Assembly (NCBI RefSeq): GCF_004919685.1 | Contig: NZ_SMYZ01000025.1 | Span: 1 to 64,000 of the forward strand | Source: Mesorhizobium norvegicum | GTDB lineage: Bacteria; Pseudomonadota; Alphaproteobacteria; Rhizobiales; Rhizobiaceae | Length of the DNA: 64,000 bases | Reading direction: 5' to 3' | Part shown: one piece after another, positions 15,611 through 23,901 of the stretch | Layout: each line of letters starts with the position of its first letter | How positions within the stretch are numbered: position 1 is the stretch's first letter | Translations under genes and position numbers: made by a program | Notes under the pieces: model-generated | Databases searched by the model: none | What the model saw: the letters and a program-made list of their open reading frames with translations, nothing else | What the model was told of the DNA's origin: nothing

Positions 15611-17082
15611 TGGGCGCCCCCCTTACCGTGCACCTGCGCTAGTAGATGCTTCACCGAGGCGTCGATGATTTCGAGAAAGGGCTTCGGATAGAGTCCGATC
15701 CAAAGAACGAAGACGGCTAGCGGCAGGATCGCCGCCATCTCGCGGGCGTTCACGTCGCGGATCTTGAACCGCACGCCGATGCTCGCCGGACCAAGCGCGA
15801 CTTTCCTATACATGCCAAGCAGATAGGCTGCTCCCAGCAAGGCCCCTAGAACGGCGGCAGCGCCGACAGCGAGGTTGGCTGCGAACGCGCCTGACAGCAC
15901 CAGCAACTCGCCAACGAACGAATTCGTTCCCGGCAGAGCCATCGACGACAGGGTGAATAGTGCAAGAAACGCTGTATAGACCGGCGCCGCCTTCATCAGC
16001 CCGCCATAATCCGCGATACTGCGGGTATGGGTCCGCTCGTAGATAAGGCCCACAGACAGGAACAACGCGCCCGTCGTTACGCCATGATTGAACATCTGCA
16101 GGATGCCGCCCTCGAGCCCACGAAGGTTCAGCGTGAAAATCCCCAGCGTCACCAAGCCCATGTGGCTGATGCTGGAATAGGCCACCAGCTTCTTCAGATC
16201 GTCCTGCGCCAAGGCGAGCAACCCGCCATAGACGATAGCGACCGCCGAAAGGACCAGCATCAGCGTCGAATAATGCACCGTCGCCTCGGGCAGCATTGGC
16301 AGCGAGAACCGCAGGAACCCGTAGGCGCCCATCTTCAGGAGCACGGCGGCGAGGATGATGCTGCCGGCCGTCGGTGCCTGCACATGGGCGTCCGGCAGCC
16401 AAGTATGGACCGGGACCATCGGAACCTTGACCGCGAAGGCGATCAGGAAGGCGAAGAACAGCCATGACTGGACCCGGAGCGGCAAATCCTGCGCCATCAG
16501 GGTGCGGATGTCGAAGGTCTCGCCACCGTGGAAATAGAGCACGATGACACCGATCAGGAACATGAGGCTGCCTGCCAGCGTGTAGAGGAAGAACTTGAAA
16601 GCTGCATAGACCCGGCCGTCGCCACCCCAGACGCCGATGATCAGATACATCGGGATCAGCATCGCCTCCCAGAAGACGTAGAACAGGAACAGGTCCAGTG
16701 CGCAGAACACGCCCAGCATCAGCGCCTGCATGGCCAGCAGGCTGACCATGAACTCTTTCACCTTGCGGTCGATCGCAACCCACGAGGCAAGCACGCTGAT
16801 CCAGCCCAACAGCGCGGTCAGGAACACGAAGGGTGCGCTGATCCCGTCGATGCCAAGTGTGTAGGTGATCCCTAGCGCCGGTACCCACGGGCGCGTCTCG
16901 GTGAACTGCATTTCGTGGGTAGAGGTGTCAAAGCCGCCGAGCATGGCGATGCAAAGCATGAAGTCGAGGACAGTGACACCCAGTGCCATCCACCGCACCA
17001 CATCGTCGTTGCGGACAAACATCAGCGCCGCTGCCCCGACGGCTGGCGTGAACACGATGAGGCTAAGCAAAGGGATCGTCAT
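15607..17082 (-). CDS. nuoM: NADH-quinone oxidoreductase subunit M
   Basis: NuoM (ND4) is an antiporter-like proton-pumping subunit. From ATG 17082 it has 491 residues. Helix-5 Glu appears in YVFWEAMLIPMYLI, helix-7 Lys in FAVKVPMVPVHTWLPDAHVQ, the second Lys in AVLLKMGAYGFLR, and the helix-12 Glu in GLIYERTHTR, the acidic residue that distinguishes NuoM from NuoL and NuoN. A GTG 18 bp upstream is in frame, but a purine-rich GGTAGGGGG sits just before the ATG at 17082. It lies 8 bp after the NuoL-like gene and overlaps nuoN. Confidence 0.95.
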   Translation of the reverse strand: MTIPLLSLIVFTPAVGAAALMFVRNDDVVRWMALGVTVLDFMLCIAMLGGFDTSTHEMQFTETRPWVPALGITYTLGIDGISAPFVFLTALLGWISVLASWVAIDRKVKEFMVSLLAMQALMLGVFCALDLFLFYVFWEAMLIPMYLIIGVWGGDGRVYAAFKFFLYTLAGSLMFLIGVIVLYFHGGETFDIRTLMAQDLPLRVQSWLFFAFLIAFAVKVPMVPVHTWLPDAHVQAPTAGSIILAAVLLKMGAYGFLRFSLPMLPEATVHYSTLMLVLSAVAIVYGGLLALAQDDLKKLVAYSSISHMGLVTLGIFTLNLRGLEGGILQMFNHGVTTGALFLSVGLIYERTHTRSIADYGGLMKAAPVYTAFLALFTLSSMALPGTNSFVGELLVLSGAFAANLAVGAAAVLGALLGAAYLLGMYRKVALGPASIGVRFKIRDVNAREMAAILPLAVFVLWIGLYPKPFLEIIDASVKHLLAQVHGKGGAQ

Positions 17083-17090
17083 CGCGCCCC

Positions 17091-18851
17091 CTACCGCCAC
17101 GCCACAGCGAATACGGCGATAGCCGCGATCACACCAGCGATCATCGCCAGCGCGTAATGGGTCACGACGCCGCTCTGGAGCCGCCGCAGCGCCCCACCGC
17201 CGCGCAGGATCGCGCGAGCGACGGCGTTCACGAAGGCGTCCACGCCGCGCAGATCGATCCGCAGTCCTGCCCGTGCCATCCCGTGCAGAAAGGGCAGCGC
17301 CGCGGTCTCGGACACGTCACTCACCGCCTTCTCGTAGCGCGCCAGCGGTTTTTCGGCGAGCCACATGAAGCGCCGCGCGCCCATGCGGTAGAACCAGTCG
17401 GTATCGATGCTGATCGTATTCTCGGGGTCGAGCGCTCTGAGGAAGATGACGAAGCCCAAGGCGGTGAACATCAGCACGCCGAGGCTCTCGGTGATATGGA
17501 CGCCGGTGTAGGGATCGAAGTCGACCGGATGGGGCAGAAGCGCGTAGAGCGTCTGGGGGAACACCCCGATCGCAATGCAGAGCACCGCTGCCATACCCAT
17601 CGCAACCAGCATGTTGCGCGGCGGTTCTCGCGCTTGCAGCCCTTGGTCCGTGCCGAAAAACATGTAGTACGGGAGCTTGAGCCCGGTGTGCAGGAACGTC
17701 CCTGACGACGCCATTGTCAGTGCCAGCACCACCAGCGCGCGATGATCCTGTCCGGCGGCGGCCACCACCATCGACTTGGTGACGAAGCCTGAGAAGAACG
17801 GGAATGCCGAGATCGCCAAGGCGCCAACCATGTAGAGCGCAAGGGTTACAGGCATGGTTTTGTAGAGCCCTCCGAGTTCGGTGAGCTTGCGCCGCCCGGT
17901 GACGTGGATCACCGCCCCCGCGCCCATGAAGAGGAGCGCCTTGTAAAGGATATGCGCGAAGGCATGGCTGACGGCGCCGTTCACCGCCATCTCGGTCCCG
18001 ATGCCGATGCCCACCACCATGTAGCCCACCTGGCTGACGATGTGATAGGCCAAGAGCCGCCGGCAATCGTTCTCCAGCACCGCGTAGACAACGCCGTAAA
18101 GCGCCATCACCGTGCCGAGCCAGACAAGAAGATCGGTCCCCGGAAACGCCCGCGCCAGCACATAGACGGCGGTCTTCGTGGTGAAGGCGCTCATGAATAC
18201 GGCCCCGGTGACTGTCGCTTCCGGGTAGGCGTCGGTCAGCCAGGCGTTGAGTGGCGGCACCGCGGCGTTGAGTAGGAACCCGGCAAGGATCAGGCAGGTG
18301 GCGAAGCCAAGCCCGTCCTCGATCGGGCCAAAGAGCACCGAACCGGTGGCGAACCCATGGAGAATGATGCCGCCGAGCAGGGCAACGCTGCCCGTGATAT
18401 GGACCATGAGGTAGCGGAACCCTGCGCGGAGCGCCTGCTCGCTGCGCTGGGCAAAGACCAGGTAGGCAGAGGCAAACGTCATACCCTCCCAGAACAGGAA
18501 CAGGGTCAGGTAGTCGCCAGCGAACACTACCCCGAGCGCGCTGCCGACGTAGACGAACGCCGCCACATGCTGGGCTGCGTGCGTCAGATGCAACGCATAG
18601 ACCGTGCCGATCAATGCCATGATGCTGAAAACGGTGGCGAAGAGGACACTCAGCTTGTCGACCTTCGCGATCATGATTTGCTGCCCGATGAACTGCGCGG
18701 CGCCGTAGCCGCCAGGATGCATCGTCAGCACGGCCAGGATCGCCAGCGCTGGGATCAGCAGCACATAGGCCTTGCGGACAGACCCTTTCAGGATGGGGAT
18801 CGGCAACGCGCCGAGAATGAACAGCAGGCCGGGGTGGACGAAGTCAGTCAT
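17091..18851 (-). CDS. NuoL-like / Na+/H+ antiporter subunit D-like membrane protein
   Basis: The 586-residue protein is a proton-conducting antiporter-family member. The core has about 14 helices and then a C-terminal extension (residues about 430-586) with an amphipathic stretch and a last helix AMIAGVIAAIAVFAVAW, as in NuoL, whose lateral helix braces the pump modules. Glu122 (FWEGMTFASAYL), Lys226 (AFTTKTAVYVLAR) and Lys304 (ILYKALLFMG) match conserved charged sites. The helix-7 lysine, however, is replaced by Asn195 (GFLLNAAVPPLNAWL). The gene overlaps an 84-aa membrane protein by eight bases and precedes nuoM by 8 bp. No canonical nuoL occurs in the window, so it probably fills that place. 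Confidence 0.85.
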   Translation of the reverse strand: MTDFVHPGLLFILGALPIPILKGSVRKAYVLLIPALAILAVLTMHPGGYGAAQFIGQQIMIAKVDKLSVLFATVFSIMALIGTVYALHLTHAAQHVAAFVYVGSALGVVFAGDYLTLFLFWEGMTFASAYLVFAQRSEQALRAGFRYLMVHITGSVALLGGIILHGFATGSVLFGPIEDGLGFATCLILAGFLLNAAVPPLNAWLTDAYPEATVTGAVFMSAFTTKTAVYVLARAFPGTDLLVWLGTVMALYGVVYAVLENDCRRLLAYHIVSQVGYMVVGIGIGTEMAVNGAVSHAFAHILYKALLFMGAGAVIHVTGRRKLTELGGLYKTMPVTLALYMVGALAISAFPFFSGFVTKSMVVAAAGQDHRALVVLALTMASSGTFLHTGLKLPYYMFFGTDQGLQAREPPRNMLVAMGMAAVLCIAIGVFPQTLYALLPHPVDFDPYTGVHITESLGVLMFTALGFVIFLRALDPENTISIDTDWFYRMGARRFMWLAEKPLARYEKAVSDVSETAALPFLHGMARAGLRIDLRGVDAFVNAVARAILRGGGALRRLQSGVVTHYALAMIAGVIAAIAVFAVAWR

Positions 18852-19098
18852 AGTAGTCCTCGCGCCGCATCAGCCCGCACTGATGGCCAAGAAACTTGGA
18901 CACGAAGATCAGAAGCACGCAGGAGCCGAAGCCGTAGAGGGCAGACCAGCCAGGCAGCCGCTCCCACAGGTATTCGGCGTGTTCGCGGAAGACCAGAAAG
19001 TCGGCGATGACGATCAGGACGAGCACCAGATAAAATAGCCGGCGACGCTTTTTCGCATGTCTCTCATCGCCAAAGAAATCGACGACGCGCTTGATCAT
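18844..19098 (-). CDS. Small membrane protein between two antiporter-like subunits (84 aa)
   Basis: The 84-residue protein starts with a basic amphipathic segment (MIKRVVDFFGDERHAKKRRR) followed by two hydrophobic helices, about residues 21-38 and 54-69, and ends QCGLMRREDYYD. It overlaps the upstream Mrp-like gene (stop/start ATGA) and the downstream NuoL-like gene, which is the tightest possible coupling. I do not recognise a named family. Its place between two large antiporter-like subunits suggests an assembly or linker subunit of the membrane arm, comparable in position with the small subunits of Mrp antiporters. That role is inference. Confidence 0.8.
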   Translation of the reverse strand: MIKRVVDFFGDERHAKKRRRLFYLVLVLIVIADFLVFREHAEYLWERLPGWSALYGFGSCVLLIFVSKFLGHQCGLMRREDYYD

Positions 19099-20549
19099 CT
19101 AACGACTCTTTCCGCTAGGGCGAGGAAATAGTCCGGGAAGATGCCCATCGCCACCGACAGGATGGCGGTCGCGACCAGCGGGATCGTCAACATCGGAATT
19201 TCACGAACGGTCGCCGGGCTCTCCTGCGCCTCCGTCCCGAAGAAGGCGACATAGCTGATCGGGAGGAAATAGGCGGCGTTCAAGACCGAACTTACCAGGA
19301 GCACGATAAGGAACGGGGTCTCGCCGGCCTCCACCGAGCCGAGCGCCAGATACCACTTGCTGATGAAGCCCGCAGTCGGCGGCACCCCGATCATGCTGAG
19401 CGAGCCGACGAAGAACGCCCCCATCGTCCAGGGCAGCCTGCGGCCGATGCCGGCCATATCGCTAATGTTCCGCTTGCCAGATGCGCAGTAGATCGACCCG
19501 GCACAGAAAAAGAGCGTGATCTTCGAGAATGCATGCGCCGCGATGTGGATGATCCCGCCGACCATCGCGGCGGGCGACAGCAGAACCGCGCCCAGCACGA
19601 TGTAGGAGAGTTGGCTGACCGTCGAATAGGCGAGCCGTGCCTTCAGGTCGTCCCGCGTCAGGGCGTAGATAGACGCCATCAGGATCGTGAACGAGACCAC
19701 ATAGGCCGTGGCGATGCCGAGCCCCAGCCCGCCCACCAGCCCTGCGCCGAAGACGTGGAACACGACGCGCAGCACGCAGAACACACCCATCTTGACTACG
19801 GCCACCGCATGCAAGAGGGCGCTAACCGGTGTCGGCGCCACCATCGCGGCAGGCAGCCAGGCGTGCATCGGCATCACCGCGGCCTTGGCGAAGCCGAAGA
19901 GATAGCAGAAATAGACGACGGTCAGCAGCGGCGCCGAGGCGTCGACCCCCGCCAACAGCCCCCCCGGTACAAAGTCGAGTGACCCCGCAATGCTGTAAGT
20001 TAACGCCAGCGCGGCCAGAAGCACGCTTTTCGACGCGCCCATCAAATAGACGAGGTATTTGCGGCTGCCCGTCCATCCCTCCTCGTCCTCGTGGTGGTAG
20101 ACAAGCGGATAGGTAACGAGGCTCAGCACCTCGTAGAAGATCATCAACGTGAACAGATTGGCGGCAAAGGCGCCCCCGGCGGCGGCCGCGAGGCTGGCGG
20201 CGAAGCAGGCGAAGAATCGGGTCTGCGCATGCTCATTCAAGTGCCGCATGTAGCCGATGGAATAGATCGACGCCACGATCCACAGCAGCGACGAGACGGT
20301 GGCAAACACCATGCCGAGCGCATCGACACGGAAAGCGAAGTCGATCCCCGGCAGAATCTCGAACAGGCGCAAATCGACTGTCCCGCCCGCCAGCACCGTG
20401 GGCGCCATCGAGGCGACAATTGCGAACATGGCCATCGCGGCCAACGGCGAGACGGCGTCGCGGAGCTTCACGCGCTTGTTTAGAAGGAGAACTGCAAGGG
20501 CCGCCAGAAGTGCGACGGCAACGGCAAGCAGCGGCCGGATCGATATCAC
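19095..20549 (-). CDS. Mrp-type monovalent cation/H+ antiporter subunit D-like protein
   Basis: This 484-residue membrane protein belongs to the NuoL/M/N-MrpA/D family. All charged residues of a working pump half-channel are present: Glu140 (MIFYEVLSLVTYPL), Lys222 (FGFAKAAVMPMHAWLP), Lys253 (AVAVVKMGVFCVLR) and Lys343 (AHAFSKITLFFCAG). The early segment SIGYMRHLNEHAQTRFF is more like MrpD-type antiporters than NuoM. It starts 3 bp after nuoK, where nuoL normally sits, and overlaps the 84-aa gene. It could be an extra pumping module or a part of a split NuoL function. Confidence 0.87.
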   Translation of the reverse strand: MISIRPLLAVAVALLAALAVLLLNKRVKLRDAVSPLAAMAMFAIVASMAPTVLAGGTVDLRLFEILPGIDFAFRVDALGMVFATVSSLLWIVASIYSIGYMRHLNEHAQTRFFACFAASLAAAAGGAFAANLFTLMIFYEVLSLVTYPLVYHHEDEEGWTGSRKYLVYLMGASKSVLLAALALTYSIAGSLDFVPGGLLAGVDASAPLLTVVYFCYLFGFAKAAVMPMHAWLPAAMVAPTPVSALLHAVAVVKMGVFCVLRVVFHVFGAGLVGGLGLGIATAYVVSFTILMASIYALTRDDLKARLAYSTVSQLSYIVLGAVLLSPAAMVGGIIHIAAHAFSKITLFFCAGSIYCASGKRNISDMAGIGRRLPWTMGAFFVGSLSMIGVPPTAGFISKWYLALGSVEAGETPFLIVLLVSSVLNAAYFLPISYVAFFGTEAQESPATVREIPMLTIPLVATAILSVAMGIFPDYFLALAERVVR

Positions 20550-20552
20550 CGG

Positions 20553-20858
20553 CTATCCTTTCATCATGCTCACTTCGTCGACCTTGAGAGTGGACTTGTT
20601 CCTCGCGAGGGCGACCAAGATGCCGAGGGCAACGGCAACCTCCGCCGCAGTGATCGCGATGACGAAAATTGCGAAAATCTGCCCGCGGTAGTCGTCGTAG
20701 TAATGTCCGAAAGCGATGAAATTGACGTTGACCGAGTTGAGCAGCAGTTCCAGCGACATCAGCACGACCAAGATATTGCGTCTGAGCAGTACGCCCGCCG
20801 CTCCGATCACGAACAGGGCCACTCCGAGCACGATATACCACCAGAGCGGCACCATCAC
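20553..20858 (-). CDS. nuoK: NADH-quinone oxidoreductase subunit K
   Basis: NuoK (ND4L) is a three-helix subunit linking the quinone region to the antiporter subunits. The 101-residue protein has the two buried glutamates in [14 protein letters not shown] (about residue 37) and [12 protein letters not shown] (about residue 73), both required for proton translocation. The ATG overlaps the nuoJ stop. The downstream gene is the Mrp-like subunit rather than a typical nuoL. Confidence 0.96.
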   Translation of the reverse strand: MMVPLWWYIVLGVALFVIGAAGVLLRRNILVVLMSLELLLNSVNVNFIAFGHYYDDYRGQIFAIFVIAITAAEVAVALGILVALARNKSTLKVDEVSMMKG

Positions 20859-21355
20859 CGCGGCTCCTTACGCGCCAGCACGATGGCACCTACCAGGGCC
20901 GCCAGCAGGATGATGGAGGCGACTTCAAACGGCAGGAGATAGTCAGCGAAAAGCGTCGTGCTGAGTTGCCTGACCTCACCGCCGGTGCGCATTGCGACGG
21001 GCTCGGCGACCGAAAAACGGTCGCTCCTGAGCACCAGTACAAGCATCTCGACCCCAAGCAGGACGAGCAGCACCAGAACAGGCAGGTTGCTGCCCGGCAA
21101 GAACCGCTGCAACACCGCCTCGCGCACATCGATCATCATGATCACGAATAGGAACAGGACCATGATCGCGCCGACATAGACGAAAATTTGGATGACTGCG
21201 AGCAACGGCGCCTCGAGCAAGACGAAGATCGCCGATATCTGCAGAAAACACGCCATCAGCGCCAATGCGCTGTGAACCGGATTGCGCGCCAGGACCAAGG
21301 TCAGAGCTGCGACTACGGACGCCGCAGCGAACAGAAGAAAGAACCCCTGATCCAT
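20855..21355 (-). CDS. nuoJ: NADH-quinone oxidoreductase subunit J
   Basis: NuoJ (ND6) is a five-helix membrane subunit. From ATG 21355 it has 166 residues starting [20 protein letters not shown]. The conserved glycine-containing helix is [20 protein letters not shown], which in complex I forms the pi-bulge that couples redox to pumping. A GGAGGAG purine tract lies about 10 bp before this ATG; an in-frame start 30 bp upstream adds unconserved residues. It is the first gene of the leftward nuo operon, with a candidate promoter at 21435-21463. Confidence 0.94.
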   Translation of the reverse strand: MDQGFFLLFAAASVVAALTLVLARNPVHSALALMACFLQISAIFVLLEAPLLAVIQIFVYVGAIMVLFLFVIMMIDVREAVLQRFLPGSNLPVLVLLVLLGVEMLVLVLRSDRFSVAEPVAMRTGGEVRQLSTTLFADYLLPFEVASIILLAALVGAIVLARKEPR

Positions 21356-21434
21356 CGACGCCGCTCCTCCGACGCGAACTGTCACGCGACGCGACAGGGC
21401 CGGACTTGAGATAGCTGTCCACTTCCGTTCACAA

Positions 21435-21463
21435 ATTGTGCCCGAGTATCGGATTTTTCACAA
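21435..21463 (-). promoter_or_regulatory. Candidate sigma-70-type promoter for the leftward nuo operon
   Basis: Reading leftward, TTGTGA (21463-21458) is followed after exactly 17 bases by CACAAT (21440-21435), each matching four of six consensus positions. It lies 80 bp before the nuoJ ATG. The match is modest and unsupported by any other evidence. Confidence 0.35.
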
Positions 21464-21480
21464 GCTTATCGTGGGTTGGT

Positions 21481-21633
21481 GCTGCGCTAAACTCACTACT
21501 CATATTCGAGAGAGAAGCGCGCCAGCTCAATTTCCGGGTTGCCTCGGAAGAGTTGGGTGTCGCTCAGGGTGCTGTTGCCCGACAAACACTAGGCTTGGAA
21601 GAGGCGCTGACATCAAACGGTTTTGCCAGGCAG
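21481..21633 (+). pseudogene. Remnant of a GcvA-type LysR regulator (HTH part only)
   Basis: A stretch of about 50 codons reads ALNSLLIFEREARQLNF, then ASEELGVAQGAVARQ and LGLEEAL. This is the winged helix-turn-helix N-terminus of GcvA-like LysR proteins (usual form ALNALRAFEAAARHLSF...AAEELGVTQGAVSQQ). The similarity fades after about residue 66 of the frame and there is no effector-binding domain. The fragment ends about 110 bp before the left copy of the large direct repeat, so it is probably the remains of a gene disrupted when the repeat-bounded block formed. Confidence 0.6.
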
Positions 21634-21743
21634 GGTGGGCGCTCATCGCGCGGCAGCGGCGCACCTTCATCGTTCAATCCGATCGGCGTGAACGTCGCGC
21701 CAGCCTTTGCTTGCATTCGCACAAGTCCATTGCGGCGAGGCCG

Positions 21744-22107
21744 TACGGAACAATACGGGAAGATTTCTGATTCAGGCCCACGAAAAAGCCAATGAAATCA
21801 ATGCCTGTTGTACATCCTCCGGGCCCACCCATGACCATTGATTTTGCAACGAAAAAATGCGCTAGTTGGAGCGGTGACGGTACTTTTTGAGACCGCTTGG
21901 GCACGCCGTCGAACGCCGCAAAGTGCAAAAATCGCCCGATTGGTCCCGATAGCTGGTGGAACCTCAAAATATTTTTTGCGGCGATTTTCCCTTTAAAATC
22001 AAAAGCGTAACTTTTTGACGGTCTTGATGTCGGAGTTTGCGCGACTCTGAAAAATATTGGACAGTGATTTCAATGGGTTATATGCTGTTTTAACAATGGA
22101 GTGGGAG
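21744..22107 (+). repeat. Left copy of a ~360-bp direct repeat
   Basis: This segment pairs with 46453-46814 on the same strand. Both begin ACGGAACRATACGGGAAGAT and end near TATGCTGTTTKAACAAT. Between them lie scattered mismatches and small indels, but an internal 62-bp core is identical (21960-22021 here). It holds one copy of TGACGGTACTTTT (21875). It is AT-richer than the neighbouring genes and shows no plausible reading frame. The right copy sits upstream of a decayed tyrosine integrase gene, so the repeat is probably recombinase-associated DNA. Confidence 0.85.
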
Positions 22108-22442
22108 TAGAGGGGAGTGCTGTCAACAGCTAACGCTCGGCGCGCTGTCCTCTCCATCCCAGATACACACCGCGGTCGGCTCTCGGCTTTCGTACTCCTT
22201 CCTAGGCAGGTTGATCTGAACAGCGGTTGGTGGGGATGTAAAGCGCTATACACGTTGCATAGGGCTGCGGCGTAGAATGGCGTGCAATTCGGCAGGGGTC
22301 GGCTGGCGGAAATTTGGGTGCGGTACACGGCACGAAGGCGCCGCCGTTCGTTTGCTGATTAAAAAGTTAAGATCTTAGGTCCACCACGAGCCATGTCCCA
22401 CCAAGGTCTTGATGGCCTTCGTCAGCTAGGTTCAGGTTGCTT
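22108..22442. other. Gene-free segment inside the left border of the catabolic block
   Basis: These 335 bp follow the left repeat and precede the end of the Tat-exported agmatine deiminase-like gene. I see no credible reading frame, RNA gene or strong hairpin terminator. Base composition is mixed. Confidence 0.4.
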
Positions 22443-23552
22443 TCAGCCAGGTTGCTGTTGTGTCGTACAATGGATTCCGCCGCCGCCAGCCGCTATGCCG
22501 TCAATGTTCAGCTGGATCACCTCCCGTTCTGGAAACAAATCCCGCAGCGTGTCATGGGTGTTGCTATCCGCCGCGCGGTCACCAAATTCCGGGGTAATGA
22601 CGGCGCCGTTGCAGACGTAGAAATTGATGTACCCGGCCGCGAACTCCTTGTTCTCGTACTTGCTGCGCACGCTGGACGGGCCCTGCAGCACAACCACCTT
22701 CAATTTGCGTCCGCTGGCGTCGGTTGATTGCCGCAGGATTTCCAGGTGCCGTTTGGTCACGGCGTGGTCGTAGGATGATGGATCCGGATCCAGTCCGGCA
22801 ACGACCACGCCTGGGCTGGCAAATCGTGCATAGAAGTCGGTATGACCGTCGGTGATATCCTTGCCGGCAATGCCCGGCAGCCAGATGATCTTCTGCACGC
22901 CGAGCAGGCGAGATAGTTCCGCTTCGCATTGGGCTTTGCTGAGGCCGGGATTGCGGTTGGCGTTGAGCACGCAGCTTTCGGTGATGATGGCCGTGCCTTC
23001 GCCATCGACCTCGATCCCGCCGCCTTCGAGCACCAAATTCGTCTCGATAAATTTTGCCGCGACTTCGCCGGCAACAAAGCCAGCGACTCTTGCGTCGTCC
23101 CCATGCTCCTGCTTGTTGCCCCAGCCATTGAAATTGAAGCCAACCGCGCCAGCCTGCCCAGCTTGATCTTTGACGAACACCGGCCCGGTGTCGCGCATCC
23201 ACAGATCGTCGATCGGCTGGGTGACCAGGGTGACGGCAGGACCGCACAGGCTTACGGCGATGTCGTAATCCTCTTCGCGCACCAGCATCTTCACGGGCTC
23301 GTGCGCCGCAATCGCCTTGGCTATGCTGGCCAGGTTCTGCCTGGCCACGGGAAGCAGTTTTTTGCCCCATATTTCTTCGCTCGGGCCAAACGCCATCCAT
23401 GTGGCCGCGTGCGCGGCTCCTTCATCGGGCATGCGCCAGGTGACGGCTTGCGCCTGCGCGGCCGCAGTGAAGCCGTTCGCAAGCGCACCTGTTGCAAAGG
23501 CTGCCCCGGAAACAAGCAGCCCCTGCTTCAAAAGGTTTCGCCGTGTGGTCAT
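22443..23552 (-). CDS. Tat-exported agmatine deiminase family protein
   Basis: The 369-residue protein belongs to the peptidylarginine-deiminase-like fold that hydrolyses agmatine to N-carbamoylputrescine and ammonia. It begins with a twin-arginine signal, TTRRNLLKQGLLVSG, followed by an alanine-rich helix and an AQA cleavage-like site near residue 35, so a periplasmic location is expected. Catalytic-site motifs are DLWMRDTGP, LEGGGIEVDG, ITDGHTDFY and the nucleophile region GGGGIHCTTQQQP near the C-terminus. The HTDF form differs from the HVDG of the two other paralogues in this block. It is transcribed alone. The physiological substrate may not be agmatine. Confidence 0.88.
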   Translation of the reverse strand: MTTRRNLLKQGLLVSGAAFATGALANGFTAAAQAQAVTWRMPDEGAAHAATWMAFGPSEEIWGKKLLPVARQNLASIAKAIAAHEPVKMLVREEDYDIAVSLCGPAVTLVTQPIDDLWMRDTGPVFVKDQAGQAGAVGFNFNGWGNKQEHGDDARVAGFVAGEVAAKFIETNLVLEGGGIEVDGEGTAIITESCVLNANRNPGLSKAQCEAELSRLLGVQKIIWLPGIAGKDITDGHTDFYARFASPGVVVAGLDPDPSSYDHAVTKRHLEILRQSTDASGRKLKVVVLQGPSSVRSKYENKEFAAGYINFYVCNGAVITPEFGDRAADSNTHDTLRDLFPEREVIQLNIDGIAAGGGGIHCTTQQQPG

Positions 23553-23901
23553 GAAGAACTCCTTTGTGCGAATTGGCGGCGCCTAACGGCATGACCCCAA
23601 TCTGCATGTAAGCGAGATCGTGTTGCTGTGCGGCGTCCAGTTGGTTTTGCTCCTCGTCTTCCTGGCATTCGCGCTTGCGGAACGCATGTCGCACGGGTCT
23701 GGCCACAGCTGATGGCCTGAACGAAGGCTGCAGGCCGAAAAGAGCTGAGTTGGCTCTTCCGCCCTCGTAAGAACCGGATTCCTCCAAACGTCGCAATAAC
23801 CCCTCGGAGTGACTTGAGCGCCGGTATGCAGCAAACCGTATACCTGCCGCTGATTCACGACCAGTGAGAGCTCGCGCTGGCAGATAGGACCAGCGTCTGG
23901 A
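23553..23901. other. Gene-free segment upstream of the exported agmatine deiminase-like gene
   Basis: The 349 bp between the Tat-exported deiminase gene and the LysR gene contain no convincing reading frame on either strand. The promoter of the deiminase gene should be here, but I could not identify hexamers with confidence. Confidence 0.4.

Noticed and set aside
21805..21835. Possible tRNA 3'-end-like sequence in the left repeat (CCTCCGGGCCCACCCA), with a similar CCCTGGGTCCACCA at 46524-46537
   Set aside because: It looks like a T-arm/acceptor end, which would suit an integrase target, but no 5' half pairs with it in either copy. Kept only as a hint that the repeats derive from an attachment region.
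22108..22442. Search for a second integrase or IS fragment inside the left border
   Set aside because: No transposase, integrase or inverted-repeat ends could be found, so the block cannot be called a composite transposon.
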